A DNA stretch of 64,000 nucleotides from Symsagittifera roscoffensis (GCF_963678635.1 NC_087068.1:16743872-16807871); one strand, 5' to 3'. Positions 1 through 11,187 are shown, numbered from the stretch's first letter. Notes: generated from the sequence alone by a model not told the origin. Made by a program: numbers and translations.

Positions 1-2729
1 CTCAATAGATCTGATAAAAACTGGTTTGTTGCGAGGCTTAGAATCAAGGAAGAACAAATGTTTGCTAAGTTGAATTTATTCTTCTCTTGCTGAAACTAAA
101 AATGGTTTCAGCCCTACAATTTATAGTAATTTTTAGTCATGTATCATGATTGGTTAGTTCTTAGTGTTTTACAGAGGTAATTATCAATAATATAACTGGA
201 AATATATAAAATTATTTCGAATTAGTTCCGAAATCATTGTGGAAAAGTGAACTTAATTAGTAATGATCGAACGGTAGAGCCCCTTCTGTGGTCAGATTGG
301 TGGTTTGTCGCAAAAATCTGAAGGTGTAGATACAAAACTCTAAAAACCCCTTCATTTTCTGGGAACTTAACGTTTTTTTGGCCATGGTGCCATCCAACAG
401 TGTCGCTGATGAGTTTTTTCGAGCAGCGTTTTCTAAAGAAAACCTTTTTGTTGGACATTTTATCGATTCATGCCAAACTTTTTTGTTCAAATCAATTTTA
501 ATTACCTCTCTGTTTTTAAGGGAAATTTTTTAATAAAAAAAGTTGACATGAATACTTTAGGACTAAACAAACAAGCGTCTGGAAAAACTGTTAAATTTGT
601 TCAATTTTTTGTTAAATTCCGGGTCGTAATTTAACAGTTTCGAATTTTTGCTTAAATTATAGAAACTTTTCATTAAAAAATTTAAATTACCGAACTACAT
701 CTTTTACGTTAGTTTAAATGAAATGTATTTGTAAACAACTAGCCATATTTTGATTGAAAATAATTTAACCTGAATTTTTTTGATTTCAAATTGATGCACA
801 ATTAAACAGCTTACAGCTAAGTTCTGCTCAGCTGACAGCTACTTTTTTTTCAAGCTATTTTTTTATTTTTTTAACATTGAGGTTGATTGCATAAATATAG
901 TTCTATGCCCAAAAAAACTATAACAAAAAATTCAAAATTTTAGTTTTCCCCCTACAACAAAGTCAACAACACTCAAAACTCATAAAATCAAACTCAACAG
1001 CATTCAAACCTCGAAACAATGAAAATTCCATTAAGAGTGCGATTTCTTTTTTTTAAATAATGTACTCACAGTTGACTGAAATTATGATTTCCTTGAGAAG
1101 TGCCTGCATGTAGTTGGACGAGATCAAAGACCAGGCTGTGTATTTTGTGAATTAGAAGCGGTTTTATCAACAGGCTTAATACAATATTGTCTAGGAATTC
1201 GCAAAATGGCTAATTTTTTAAATCTTCTTTGCTGTTTTGAATTCCACGGAAAAATAACTAAAGTACTGTATGGCTCACAGTAGCTCTAACAATAGGCAGT
1301 TTTGCGGAAACCGCCACAAATGTTGTAAAATTTACAAAAAAAAATTAACCTTTGTATTTAGTAAATTTAAGCTGTCGGGTTTGCAACTGTAAATGAAATC
1401 CGCAAAATGTAAGCTGATTCCGCACATTGTGAGCGGTATCCACATAAAGTTTTGCGGAACCCACTTACATTTGCGGAATCCAGATTCAATAACTACATTC
1501 GATCATTGCGGAACTCGAAAAAAAATTAATGTGCCAACAAAAATTACGTAAAAAATAATTATCAGTGGAATCCACTAAAACTTCGTAGGTGGAATCCACT
1601 TGAATTATGACTATGTTTAAAAAATTGTCTCTGGATTCTAGTGACCTGCAGACATTAAATTGTGCGCATATCAAGTGCACAGTTTAACCTCAAAGTAGAG
1701 AATAAATAATTTCCTCTCGGGGATCCCCCAAGATCTTTATTTTTCTGGACCAAAGAAAAATCCCGTGTCAATGAGGTAAAAAAAACTAATCTCAACTAAT
1801 CCAACAAAAGATAATTCTTTCGAAGTTCGCATGCGGCTCTAGAAGACAATTGTATGAAAAAGTGTTTTCGTGCGTTTTTCAAATGCATTTTTATGACGGT
1901 CCTACGACGGTTTGGTGGAATAACAAAAAATATTAAAGCACGTTTAGGTGAACAACTTGGCTTCAAACAAAAATTTATGCCACACAAACTTAAAAGACGG
2001 TCCAGATAACACAAAAAAATTAAAAAACATACATTTTCAACACAATCATAGTAAGTTACTGTGCAAGTAGTACCGAATGCTCCGACCATAGTTTTTAAAA
2101 CTCTGCAAGAAAACGTTATTTTTTCAAAGTAGTGTAGCTTTCTCTGCGTGATGTGATAAAAGGATCTGACGTAAATAAGAAATATCAGGATATTCGACAT
2201 TCATAGTTATATAGGCAAATTGTAGAAAAATGTACCATATTGTATATTCGATATTAATAGTAAAATAGAAAATTCGTAGAAAACTTTTTGAAAAAAATTG
2301 ATTTGAAAAAAAAAAAATCAAAATTTCATTTTCTTTCCAAATGTTGCATTTTTTGAAAAATTGGTTCCCAAACTGCCGCTAACAACTCCAGAAACTAACT
2401 TAACTAGCTTAAAATTAAGTTTTCCAGACTTCAATTAAGCTTAATTAAGCTTTAAAAAACCTGCTCACTCGCTTTATTTGCCCAAAATTTAAATAAAAAT
2501 CAAAATTATGAACCAGTTTTCTCAATAATGAGAAAATGGTTTGAAAAATTTAAGATTGTTCAAATCACGACTCAAAGGTCTTCAAGTTGGTATATCACTC
2601 GATTCATTCCCGTTTTTCTTTGTGGTACCTGATTTTGTATGGAATACAATAAAAATACCCCCGAATGCAAAGTTACTCTACATTTTTCAAAAAGCTTTAA
2701 AAAATACAAGTTAAGGGCTTTAAAAATAA
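1..2729. repeat. Long direct repeat, copy 1
   Basis: This stretch reappears almost base for base at 8669-11187, in the same orientation. It may extend left of the window, because the match already holds at base 1. It differs from copy 2 by a few substitutions, small homopolymer indels and one extra segment (611-823). No convincing gene is seen. The open frames inside are short, low in complexity and on both strands. Around 1395-1610 it contains several motifs built on TGCGGAA and GTGGAATCCAC. Its right edge coincides with the start of the Polinton fragment at about 2730. It could be part of a larger unrecognised element or a duplicated genomic segment. Confidence 0.9.
611..823. other. Segment present only in direct-repeat copy 1
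   Basis: Copy 1 has about 213 bases between a T-run ending at 610 and CTGCTCAGCTG starting at 824. Copy 2 joins these two points directly. A 12-bp inverted repeat (585-596 AAACTGTTAAAT and 629-640 ATTTAACAGTTT) spans the left edge. I see no terminal repeats that would identify an insertion, so a deletion in copy 2 is equally likely. Confidence 0.75.
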
Positions 2730-2732
2730 ACA

Positions 2733-3310
2733 ATGAAAATAAAGTATGCCAAAGACACTTTACAAGCTTTTAGAAAAATGATTTCTCGAAAAAACACTTC
2801 TGAAAAACTTTGGGTTGATAAAGGAACAGAATATGGGGGAACTTTTAAAAAGTTTTGCAAGGAGAAAGACATTGAAGTTTACTCAACAATGAGTGAAACC
2901 CAAGCTGCATTTGCTGAGAGAGCAATTCAATCTTTAAAACATATAATATATCCTTACATTGAAGATCATGGTGAAAAATTTGTCCCCAAATTGCAGCAAT
3001 TTGTTTCTACATTGAACTGCCGCAAAAATCGATCAATTGGAAAATCTCCCAGAGATGTGAAAAACAGTGATTTTTTATCAATATTGTATAACAAATCATT
3101 CAAGAAATAAACTAAACCAAAATTCAAAATTGGTGATAGAATTAGAATTTCGAAAAATGATATTCCGTTCCGAAAAGGATACAAGCCACAGTTTACAGAT
3201 GAAATTTTTGAAATTTCGACAATATCTACAAAAAAACCTCCAACATACATCATCAAAGATCTGGAAAAAGAAGAAATTCTGGGAAAATTTTATGAAAAAG
3301 AGCTGAGAAA
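2733..3310 (+). pseudogene. Polinton integrase-like remnant
   Basis: The frame opening at 2733 reads like the second half of a retroviral-type (rve) integrase core, with a WVDKGTEYGGTF block followed by a region resembling the conserved Glu segment. A lysine-rich C-terminal part follows up to about 3310. In Polintons this enzyme inserts the element into host DNA. Here it is a broken fossil part at the left edge of the remnant. Confidence 0.7.
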
Positions 3311-3342
3311 ATGTTCAGATTAGTGGTAAGTCATTTTTTAAA

Positions 3343-4194
3343 TTGAGTTTCTATCGATCAGTTGTCATGGATTCTTTTACTATTGAGCTAGTTTCTAATG
3401 CTTCTTTTAATTGTTATCCGAATAACTGTCTTAGTTCCTTTACAAATTTTCTACCGGAACAAATACATCTAAAAGGAGAATGGGAGGTTGCTATTTCAGA
3501 AATATCGTACCCTTCTTTGTACCAAAACGTTACAGAGGGAAAGTTTACTTTCGTAGATGGACGAGAAAGTCCTGAGGAAAAAAGAAAGATTCAACCGATG
3601 CATGTTGAACCTGGTTTGTATCCAAGTATTGTTGATATAGTTGTAGCCATGAATGACAAAGTTCGAAAACGAATAGGCGCACAAAAATATGAATATAACG
3701 GAATTTATGTATCAGTAGATAAGATTACACAAAAAGTTGCCATTCATTTACCTGAGGATCAATCAGTGTTTATAATTCAAAGTGCTGATTTGAGTCACAT
3801 TTTTGGTTGTGATTTAGAACAAAATCAGACAGGTGTTATAATGAAAGGAAAAGGACCAAATTATCCTCAGTATTCTTACGATATTATAAGAATACATTCC
3901 TTAATGATTTATAGTGATATTATAGAATATAATATAGTAGGCGATACAAAAACTCCATTACTGCGTTGTATTCCTTTCATTTCCAAAGTAAAAAGTGGAG
4001 ACATAATATCTACAGGACAGTACATGAACTATCAATCCTTCACAAATCTACAATTTAAAAAATTATTAAAAAAATCTTTCCACATCATAAAAATAGAACT
4101 AAGGGAAACTACAGGTGAAAAAATTCCTTTTGTGTCCGTAGGAATTACACGAGTTGTCCTCTTGTTTCGCAAGATTTCGGATAATCATTTTTGA
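3343..4194 (+). CDS. Polinton structural protein, likely minor capsid/penton-like
   Basis: A 283-codon open frame contains the segment GEWEVAISEISYPSLY after a short N-terminal stretch. That arrangement is familiar from Polinton and adintovirus-like neighbours of the F54H12.2-type protein, where a single-jelly-roll minor capsid or penton protein is expected. The length and position just ahead of the small basic protein fit that role. The capsid assignment is inference from context; I could not test the fold. The frame is open along its length, but it belongs to an incomplete element. Confidence 0.55.
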   Translation: MSFYRSVVMDSFTIELVSNASFNCYPNNCLSSFTNFLPEQIHLKGEWEVAISEISYPSLYQNVTEGKFTFVDGRESPEEKRKIQPMHVEPGLYPSIVDIVVAMNDKVRKRIGAQKYEYNGIYVSVDKITQKVAIHLPEDQSVFIIQSADLSHIFGCDLEQNQTGVIMKGKGPNYPQYSYDIIRIHSLMIYSDIIEYNIVGDTKTPLLRCIPFISKVKSGDIISTGQYMNYQSFTNLQFKKLLKKSFHIIKIELRETTGEKIPFVSVGITRVVLLFRKISDNHF

Positions 4195-4215
4195 TTTATA
4201 CTTCATACGAAATGG

Positions 4216-4581
4216 TTGCTCAAAGTTCAGCTAATTTTCCTATTTTTCGTGGACATGCAAGGCAGCGTTGAAGAGGTTTTGGTGCTCTTGCACAAACTCT
4301 TGGGAGAACTGCAATTCCCTTCATTAAAAAAATATATAGTCCCAGCTGCAAAAAGAATCGGAGCAGATTTATTTGAAATTGCCGCTCCAGAGATTGGAGA
4401 AGTTGTCAGTGGACGAAAAAAACTCAAAACGTTTGCAAAAGATGTTGGAACAAAAACAGATCGAAAACAGCTGGGAGGTGGAAAAAAGAAATCCAAGCGT
4501 AGAACAAGAAGAACCATTTCCCAAAAGAGTAGTTCAAAAATCAGTCGCTCTCGCGAAGACATTTTTGACAAGATAAAATGA
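4216..4581 (+). CDS. Small basic Polinton protein (core-protein-like)
   Basis: The 121-codon frame has a central KRIGADLFEIAAPEIGEV block and a strongly basic tail (KKKSKRRTRR). Similar small basic proteins lie beside F54H12.2-like genes in other Polinton-type elements and recall DNA-condensing virion core peptides. The true start may be an internal Met (4255). It overlaps the start of the next frame by four bases (ATGA arrangement at 4578-4581), as in compact viral gene blocks. Confidence 0.55.
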   Translation: MLKVQLIFLFFVDMQGSVEEVLVLLHKLLGELQFPSLKKYIVPAAKRIGADLFEIAAPEIGEVVSGRKKLKTFAKDVGTKTDRKQLGGGKKKSKRRTRRTISQKSSSKISRSREDIFDKIK

Positions 4582-5927
4582 ATGTAAATCAAAGTAGTCA
4601 TTTTGGGTACGGAGCGTTTACAAATTCTTTTTTGGAGATTTTTGATAAAGTACCAGTTTTGGAAACAATTATGTCATCTTACACACAAGAAGTATTCCCC
4701 AGTACTTCTCTGGATGAAAGCAGTATTGAGTTTGAATTTGAAACGGATCGTAATCTCTACTTGGATATGCGTGATACCCATCTTAGCTTAAAGCTTCCAC
4801 TATTCAAAGGAAGATTGTTTGATGCTTTCAAAAAAGAAAAAGCAGAACATAAAGCAAAATCGGAGGAAGATTCAGATGAGGAACCACAAACTTACTTAAC
4901 TTATGTAAACAATCTACTACATTCTCTATTCTCCAACTGTGAAGTTTATTTTAACAATACAATGGTTTACAATGCCAATGGGTTATATCCTCATAAGGCA
5001 CAGATATCGAACGAATTCAACTCGTCAGCAGTGAGTAATAAAGGAATTCATGCTTGTCATGGATGCAGTTTTGAAGAAAATCCTGATGCATTTGATATGT
5101 ATCCATTCACTGATAGAGCAAATTCCTTGGGAACAGGGATAACTTTTTCACTCTATGGGAGGCTCGCCATTGATTTGTTTACTTGCGAAAAACTGTTGCT
5201 ACCAAATACCAAAGTTCGAATTAAACTTATTCGAGCTAGACCTAATTTTAACATGTTATCTGATAATCCAATTGTCAGTCTGAAAATAGTTGATTGTTCA
5301 CTGTTTACAAGAAGAATTTTAGTAGCTGAACCTACTCATCAATATTTGCAATGGAATCTGGAAAGGGAACCTGCTCATTACAATTATATGGAAACTATAG
5401 CAAGAACCTTTATCATTCCATCTCGTCAAAACCAGTTTATTCAGGAAAATGTTTTCAATAATGCCCCAATCAGAAGGATAGCTGTTGCAATGAATACAAA
5501 TTCGGCTGTTGCGGGATCTTTTTATGAAAATCCTTTCAATTATCAACAATTTCATTTGAGAGAGCTTAGAATTATTCGGGGTGGAAGAGCAATTATTTCA
5601 TTAGATACAACTTTTCCTTGTCGACCCTATGTTACAACAATGAAAGCAATGCAGTTTAACGAAAATTTTCCAGCTCTTCCTATGGAAGATTTTCAAAATC
5701 ACTATATTCTAGTTTTCGACTTGACTTCACTACAGGATGCCGCTGAACACTTGCATTATCCAGAACTTAGTGGAGAAAGCTTGAGATTAGAAATGTTTTT
5801 CCAATTTCCCTTGGAGCAAGTAACGGAAGTGATAGTCTTGGGAGAAAGACTATCAAATATTCAAATTGACAAATCGGAACAGTCGCTAAAATGTTTAATT
5901 TTTTTTTTAGTTTTCAGGTTCCTATAA
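4578..5927 (+). CDS. F54H12.2-like Polinton capsid-type protein
   Basis: A 449-codon open frame, the longest in this block, reads as the protein usually labelled 'uncharacterized protein F54H12.2-like' in invertebrate genomes. It has an N-terminal FETDRNLYLDMRDTHLSL block, a YFNNTMVYNANGLYPHK block and a C-terminal domain rich in beta-type sequence. In Polinton-type elements it sits between the basic protein and the protease, and is best read as a jelly-roll virion protein. The family name is recognised by sequence; the capsid role is inferred. Confidence 0.65.
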   Translation: MNVNQSSHFGYGAFTNSFLEIFDKVPVLETIMSSYTQEVFPSTSLDESSIEFEFETDRNLYLDMRDTHLSLKLPLFKGRLFDAFKKEKAEHKAKSEEDSDEEPQTYLTYVNNLLHSLFSNCEVYFNNTMVYNANGLYPHKAQISNEFNSSAVSNKGIHACHGCSFEENPDAFDMYPFTDRANSLGTGITFSLYGRLAIDLFTCEKLLLPNTKVRIKLIRARPNFNMLSDNPIVSLKIVDCSLFTRRILVAEPTHQYLQWNLEREPAHYNYMETIARTFIIPSRQNQFIQENVFNNAPIRRIAVAMNTNSAVAGSFYENPFNYQQFHLRELRIIRGGRAIISLDTTFPCRPYVTTMKAMQFNENFPALPMEDFQNHYILVFDLTSLQDAAEHLHYPELSGESLRLEMFFQFPLEQVTEVIVLGERLSNIQIDKSEQSLKCLIFFLVFRFL

Positions 5928-5943
5928 AAATATTGTAACTTTT

Positions 5944-6153
5944 TTGGGACTTTTCTTTGTTACTATCTCTGTACTATCTATATTGTTTTTCTTCAGACCT
6001 AAAGCTCCAGAAAAAATAGAGAAGGAATGCTGTTTAGTTGAAAACCCGAGACACTTCTTCAATCTAGACTGTAAAACAGTATTCAATAAACTTTGCCCAC
6101 TATATAAGGCTTGTGTATGGGACTTTGTTGATTCAATTCCTAAAAGTGTGTAA
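5944..6153 (+). CDS. Possible small membrane protein of the Polinton block
   Basis: A 69-codon frame begins with a hydrophobic stretch (GLFFVTISVLSILFFF), followed by a Cys-rich tail. It lies between the capsid-type protein and the protease on the same strand. I do not recognise a family. It could be a small membrane protein of the element or chance coding. Confidence 0.3.
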   Translation: MGLFFVTISVLSILFFFRPKAPEKIEKECCLVENPRHFFNLDCKTVFNKLCPLYKACVWDFVDSIPKSV

Positions 6154-6240
6154 GTCATTATTCTTCCTTTTTTTAACCTAAAGTACACTATCAAACTATC
6201 AATTTAATTTTTAGCTGTAAATCAGCCTACAATTGCAAAG

Positions 6241-6639
6241 ATGGATAACATTTCACTTTTGCAAATTATTGAAAGAATTCCAGAGCTCAGGTTCAAGTAC
6301 ATGGGATCATACCCTTCTGATACAGTACCTCAACTAACAAAATACTCTTTTGCAATTATTAACTCAGCCCCAAGCAATGATAGAGGAGAACAATGGATTA
6401 TGATTGCTCGAATGAATAAAAGCTACTACTTTGCTGATTCTTTGGGAAGAAAGAGATCAACTTACCCTTTTTTGACAAAAAAGTTTCGACGAATGGTTCC
6501 TCGAAAGCTACAAAAAACTGATAATTTGTGTGGTTTTTACGCAATTTATTCAGCATTTCTCCTTTTCAAATTCTTCCAGAAGAACTTGAATAATGTTCAT
6601 GATGTGTATGTTTTGAATTTTATCAGTAATTTTATGTAA
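6241..6639 (+). CDS. Adenain-like cysteine protease of the Polinton
   Basis: A 132-codon frame resembles the adenovirus/Polinton PRO protease. A YYFADSLG segment is followed about 35 residues later by NLCGFYAIYSAF, matching the conserved Cys-containing motif of adenain-type and ULP-like proteases. In Polintons the enzyme processes virion proteins. Its place downstream of capsid-type genes fits. It is part of the incomplete fossil. Confidence 0.6.
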   Translation: MDNISLLQIIERIPELRFKYMGSYPSDTVPQLTKYSFAIINSAPSNDRGEQWIMIARMNKSYYFADSLGRKRSTYPFLTKKFRRMVPRKLQKTDNLCGFYAIYSAFLLFKFFQKNLNNVHDVYVLNFISNFM

Positions 6640-6897
6640 GAGTGAATTTTTTATTTGTAAGTGTAAATTTTTGCAGTAATTTTACTATACGATGTAGTGA
6701 ATTGTTTGATTATTTATGTAATTTAACTTTTTAAATTCCTTTTTACGAAAAGCATCTTAGCAACTAACCCTTTGATGAAATACGGAGAATGATGATGGAA
6801 TATGGATGTTGTAGTCCCCCAATTGAAAGAACTAACGATAGAGTAGATAAATTTACGAAAATTGTAATCAATTTCTAGTAAATTGTATAATTTTCTT

Positions 6898-6990
6898 AAA
6901 AGTTTACTCTGAGAAAGATGGAAAAATTATTACACAAAAATATCAGAACCAAAAAAAATGATACTATGTTTTTCTCAGTGTAAACTTTTA
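6898..6990. repeat. Inverted repeat, ~19-bp stem
   Basis: AAAGTTTACTCTGAGAAA near 6898-6916 pairs with TTTCTCAGTGTAAACTTT near 6970-6988 with one mismatch, around a ~50-base AT-rich loop. It could be a small foldback element or a hairpin at an element end. Confidence 0.7.
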
Positions 6991-7834
6991 CCGTGGCTGA
7001 GCAATTGATAAATTTGGATGATAATTTGGATTTTGGAAATTTCAAAGAATTTTTAAAAGATTAAAGACAAAGTGATAAAAGAGAACTGCAATGAATCGTA
7101 GCAAGAAATATGACAGAATAAATAAACCAGTTGAGGTAAAAATAAATTAGATAATTATGTGAAAAAAGATAAATTAAGTCATAAAATTAACAAGTGTAAT
7201 GAACCTGTCATCCGTTCTCCAGATAACCTGCGGAAAAAAGATTAAGTAGGATATAAAAGTAATCAACCGTGAGGAGCTGTCAAGATTCCCCTGATATCCC
7301 GTGGAGCGGAATAACTAACCTGTCAAAGATAATCCCTCTTGACAATTTTTCCCAGATAACCTGAGGGAAAATAAATAACATGAAATAAGAATTTAAGATT
7401 CTTTCGAGAAAAAAAATATTCCGTGAAATATTAGTTTATGATCCCATACTCTAAATCGAAACTCAATTTTCGTCGAAACTTACCACCTGAAACTTACCAT
7501 CCAAAAAAAAAATTTTTCATTTTTTAATAAAAAATTGTTTTTTCAAGATAAAAATGTATTTGCAAGTAAAACTTTAAAAATTTTCAAAAAATTTTCTGAA
7601 ACTTACCTTCTGAAACTTACCATACCGAATTTTTGTAAGACATGATAGTCCTTACATATCACAAATCGTAGAAGTTAGCTAAAAAACGCAAGTATCGGCA
7701 AAATCGAGCTCAAAAAATTCGGGCGCCAAAAATTTTTCTGAAACTTACCATCTGAAACCTCGTATCTTAATACATTGGGAAACCTATTCCCTATCCTAAT
7801 ACATTGGAAAATCTATAACCTGTCTTAATACATA

Positions 7835-7887
7835 GCCTGCGGACCGGATACTCTATAGCCTATGTTAATACATGGGGGTCCGCAGGC
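7835..7887. repeat. Perfect 11-bp inverted repeat beside a C-run
   Basis: GCCTGCGGACC (7835-7845) and GGTCCGCAGGC (7877-7887) are exact reverse complements around a 31-base loop, followed at once by a C-run. It is unusually GC-rich for this region. Confidence 0.8.
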
Positions 7888-8668
7888 ACCCCCCCCCCAC
7901 TCTCCCTCACCCTTCTAATACTTAGGCCTTGAAAAAAATTTTAACAGATAAACAATTAATGATTTAAAGAAGGGTTAGGGTTTAAACTTAAATAATGTTA
8001 GTTGTTCTAAATTAATTTTGTCTGTTTTAGGTGATGAAGAACAATAACAGTAAAAAACCTCCAGAAGCAACTAAAATTTTAAATATTTCTTAAACTAATC
8101 AGAAATGCTTAACTAACTAAAATTTTGTATTTTTATTTTTTCAATAAATTTGAAAGTTCTCTCTGGTGGGTTTATAGTCGACTGGGTATTTCTATAATTA
8201 TTAGTTGTAATCGAAAACAAATATATTGCTCGGAAATAATCTTATTGTTCTATTTATTGCAATTCATTTCAATGATGAAAATGTACTAAATAAATAGTTT
8301 TGTAGAGGAATAATCGTTGTAGTCTGCTTTTTAGTTTCACGATGTAGAGGCTCAGTCCGTCGTTCTGGTTGCGACCTGGTGTCAGCCTTTTTATTCGTTT
8401 TGTTTGATTAGATTTATTGAAACGTTGAAATTATCTAATTTTAATATCAATTTGGTTTCTCAATGTGTTGGGCGTTCTTTGATCTAATTTGTCTATTCCT
8501 ATTTACTTTTGCTAAATATCAATCAGATAATTTTAAGTGCGGGATGGCTTTCTCATAGTTAAATTTGGATAAGGTACACCGTCTGTTCGTCACGCTATCT
8601 TATTTTTGACCGAATAGGTTTTTGCAACTTCATAGTCTAATACCAATCTTAACCTTCTATTTCTTAGT

Positions 8669-11187
8669 CTCAATAGATCTGATAAAAACTGGTTTGTTGC
8701 GAGGCTTAGAATCAAGAAAGAACAAATGTTTGCTAAGTTGAATTTATTCTTCTCTTGCTGAAACTACAAATGGTTTCAGCCCTACAATTTATAGTAATTT
8801 TTAGTCATGTATCATGATTGGTTAGTTCTTAGTGTTTTACAGAGGTAATTATCAATAATATAACTGGAAATATATAAAATTATTTCGAATTAGTTCCGAA
8901 ATCATTGTGGAAAAGTGAACTTAATTAGTAATGATCGAACGGTAGAGCCCCTTCTGTGGTCAGATTGGTGGTTTGTCGCAAAAATCTGAAGGTGTAGATA
9001 CAAAACTCTAAAAACCCCTTCATTTTCTGGGAACTTAACGTTTTTTTGGCCATGGTGCCATCCAACAGTGTCGCTGATGAGTTTTTTCGAGCAGCGTTTT
9101 CTAAAGAAAACCTTTTTGTTGGACATTTTATCGATTCATGCCAAACTTTTTTGTTCAAATCAATTTTAATTACCTCTCTGTTTTTAAGGGAAATTTTTTA
9201 ATAAAAAAAGTTGACATGAATACTTTAGGACTAAACAAACAAGTGTCTGGAAAAACTGTTAAATTTGTTCAATTTTTTCTGCTCAGCTGACAGCTACTTT
9301 TTTTTCAAACTATTTTTTTTATTTTTTTAACATTGAGGTTGATTGCATAAATATAGTTCTATGCCCAAAAAACTATAACAAAAAATTCAAAATTTTAGTT
9401 TTCCCCCTACAACAAAGTCAACAACACTCAAAACTCATAAAATCAAACTCAACAGCATTCAAACCTCGAAACAATGAAAATTCCATTAAGAGTGCGATTT
9501 CTTTTTTTTTAAATAATGTACTCACAGTTGACTGAAATTATGATTTCCTTGAGAAGTGCCTGCATGTAGTTGGACGAGATCAAAGACCAGGCTGTGTATT
9601 TTGTGAATTAGAAGCGGTTTCTACAACAGGCTTAATACAATATTGTCTAGGAATTCGCAAAATGGCTAATTTTTAAAATCTTCTTTGCTGTTTTGAATTC
9701 CACGGAAAAATAACTAAAATACTGTATGGCTCAAAGTAGCTCTAACAATAGGCAGTTTTGCGGAAACCGCCACAAATGTTGTAAAATTTACAAAAAAAAA
9801 ATTAACCTTTGTATTTAGTAAATTTAAGCTGTCGGGTTTGCAACTGTAAATGAAATCCGCAAAATGTAAGCTGATTCCGCACATTGTGAGCGGTATCCAC
9901 ATAAAGTTTTGCGGAACCCACTTACATTTGCGGAATCCAGATTCAATAACTACATTCGCTCATTGCGGAACCCGAAAAAAAATTAATGTGCCAACAAAAA
10001 TTACGTAAAAAATAATTATCAGTGGAATCCACTAAAACTTCGTAGGTGGAATCCACTTGAATTATGACTATGTTTAAAAAATTGTCTCTGGGTTCTAGTG
10101 ACCTGCAGACATTAAATTGTGCGCATATCAAGTGCACAGTTTAACCTCAAAGTAGAGAATAAATAATTTCCTCTCGGGGATCCCCCAAGATCTTTATTTT
10201 TCTGGACCAAAGAAAAATCCCGTGTCAATGAGGTAAAAAAAAACTAATCTCAACTAATCCAACAAAAGATAATTCTTTCGAAGTTCGCATGCGGCTCTAG
10301 AAGACGATTGTATGAAAAAGTGTTTTCGTGCGTTTTTCAAATGCATTTTTATGACGGTCCTACGACGGTTTGGTGGAATAACAAAAAATATTAAAGCACG
10401 TTTAGGTGAACAACTTGGCTTCAAACAAAAATTTATGCCACACAAACTTAAAAGACGGTCCAGATAACACAAAAAAATTAAAAAACATACATTTTCAACA
10501 CAATCATAGTAAGTTACTGTGCAAGTAGTACCGAATGCTCCGACCATAGTTTTTAAAACTCTGCAAGAAAAGTTATTTTTTCAAAGTAGTGTAGCTTTCT
10601 CTGCGTGATGTGATAAAAGGATCTGACGTAAATAAGAAATATCAGGATATTCGACATTCATAGTTATATAGGCAAATTGTAGAAAAATGTACCATATTGT
10701 ATATTCGATATTAATAGTAAAATAGAAAATTTGTAGAAAAATTTTTGAAAAAAATTGATTTGAAAAAAAAAATCAAAATTTCATTTTCTTTCCAAATGTT
10801 GCATTTTTTGAAAAATTGGTTCCCAAACTGCCGCTAACAACTCCAGAAACTAACTTAACTAGCTTAAAATTAAGTTTTCCAGACTTCAATTAAGCTTAAT
10901 TAAGCTTTAAAAAACCTGCTCACTCGCTTTATTTGCCCAAAATTTAAATAAAAATCAAAAATTATGAACCAGTTTTCTCAATAATGAGAAAATGGTTTGA
11001 AAAATTTAAGATTGTTCAAATCACGACTCAAAGGTCTTCAAGTTGGTATATCACTCGATTCATTCCCGTTTTTCTTTGTGGTACCTGATTTTGTATGGAA
11101 TACAATAAAAATACCCCCGAATGCAAAGTTACTCTACATTTTTCAAAAAGCTTTAAAAAATACAAGTTCAGGGCTTTAAAAATAAAA
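8669..11187. repeat. Long direct repeat, copy 2
   Basis: This is a near-identical second copy of 1-2729, in the same orientation, lacking the 213-base segment found at 611-823 in copy 1. After about 11187 it continues into sequence unrelated to the Polinton, so the similarity ends where the Polinton fragment begins in copy 1. The high identity implies a recent duplication. Confidence 0.9.

Larger units (their letters stand above)
2730..6640 (+). mobile_element. Polinton/Maverick fossil, incomplete
   Basis: A run of plus-strand open frames matches the gene set of Polintons (Mavericks): a retroviral-type integrase, a likely minor capsid/penton protein, a small very basic protein, a long capsid-like protein of the F54H12.2-like family and an adenovirus-type cysteine protease. 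The protein-primed DNA polymerase and packaging ATPase are not in the window, and no terminal inverted repeat is visible. The element is therefore a broken remnant, with at least two large losses. Several long frames remain open, which suggests modest age. The left edge abuts the 2.7-kb direct repeat; the right edge is uncertain. Confidence 0.8.
6641..8668. other. Non-coding stretch between Polinton fragment and repeat copy 2
   Basis: I see no gene here. The sequence holds two clear inverted repeats (6898-6990 and 7835-7887), a pair of related phrases built on CCAGATAACCTG (about 7221 and 7352), three 'CTTAATACAT'-type repeats (about 7770-7870), a C-run at 7890-7898 and a possible AATAAA signal near 8143. 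It may include the missing flank of the Polinton or unrelated repeats. Confidence 0.5.

Noticed and set aside
234-490. Two overlapping minus-strand frames, identical in both direct repeats (also 8902-9158)
   Set aside because: Identity is explained by the recent duplication, not by selection; no recognisable protein family.
1796-2200. 134-codon minus-strand open frame in direct-repeat copy 1 (shorter in copy 2)
   Set aside because: Low complexity, rich in Phe/Leu/Cys from AT-rich DNA, no domain; the frame is not kept at full length in copy 2.
7770-7960. CRISPR-like or regulatory repeat from the three 'CTTAATACAT' phrases
   Set aside because: Spacing is irregular, units are short and the genome is eukaryotic.
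1-11187. Direct repeats as LTRs of a retrotransposon
   Set aside because: No primer-binding site, polypurine tract or gag/pol between them; the interior is Polinton-type and unrelated sequence.
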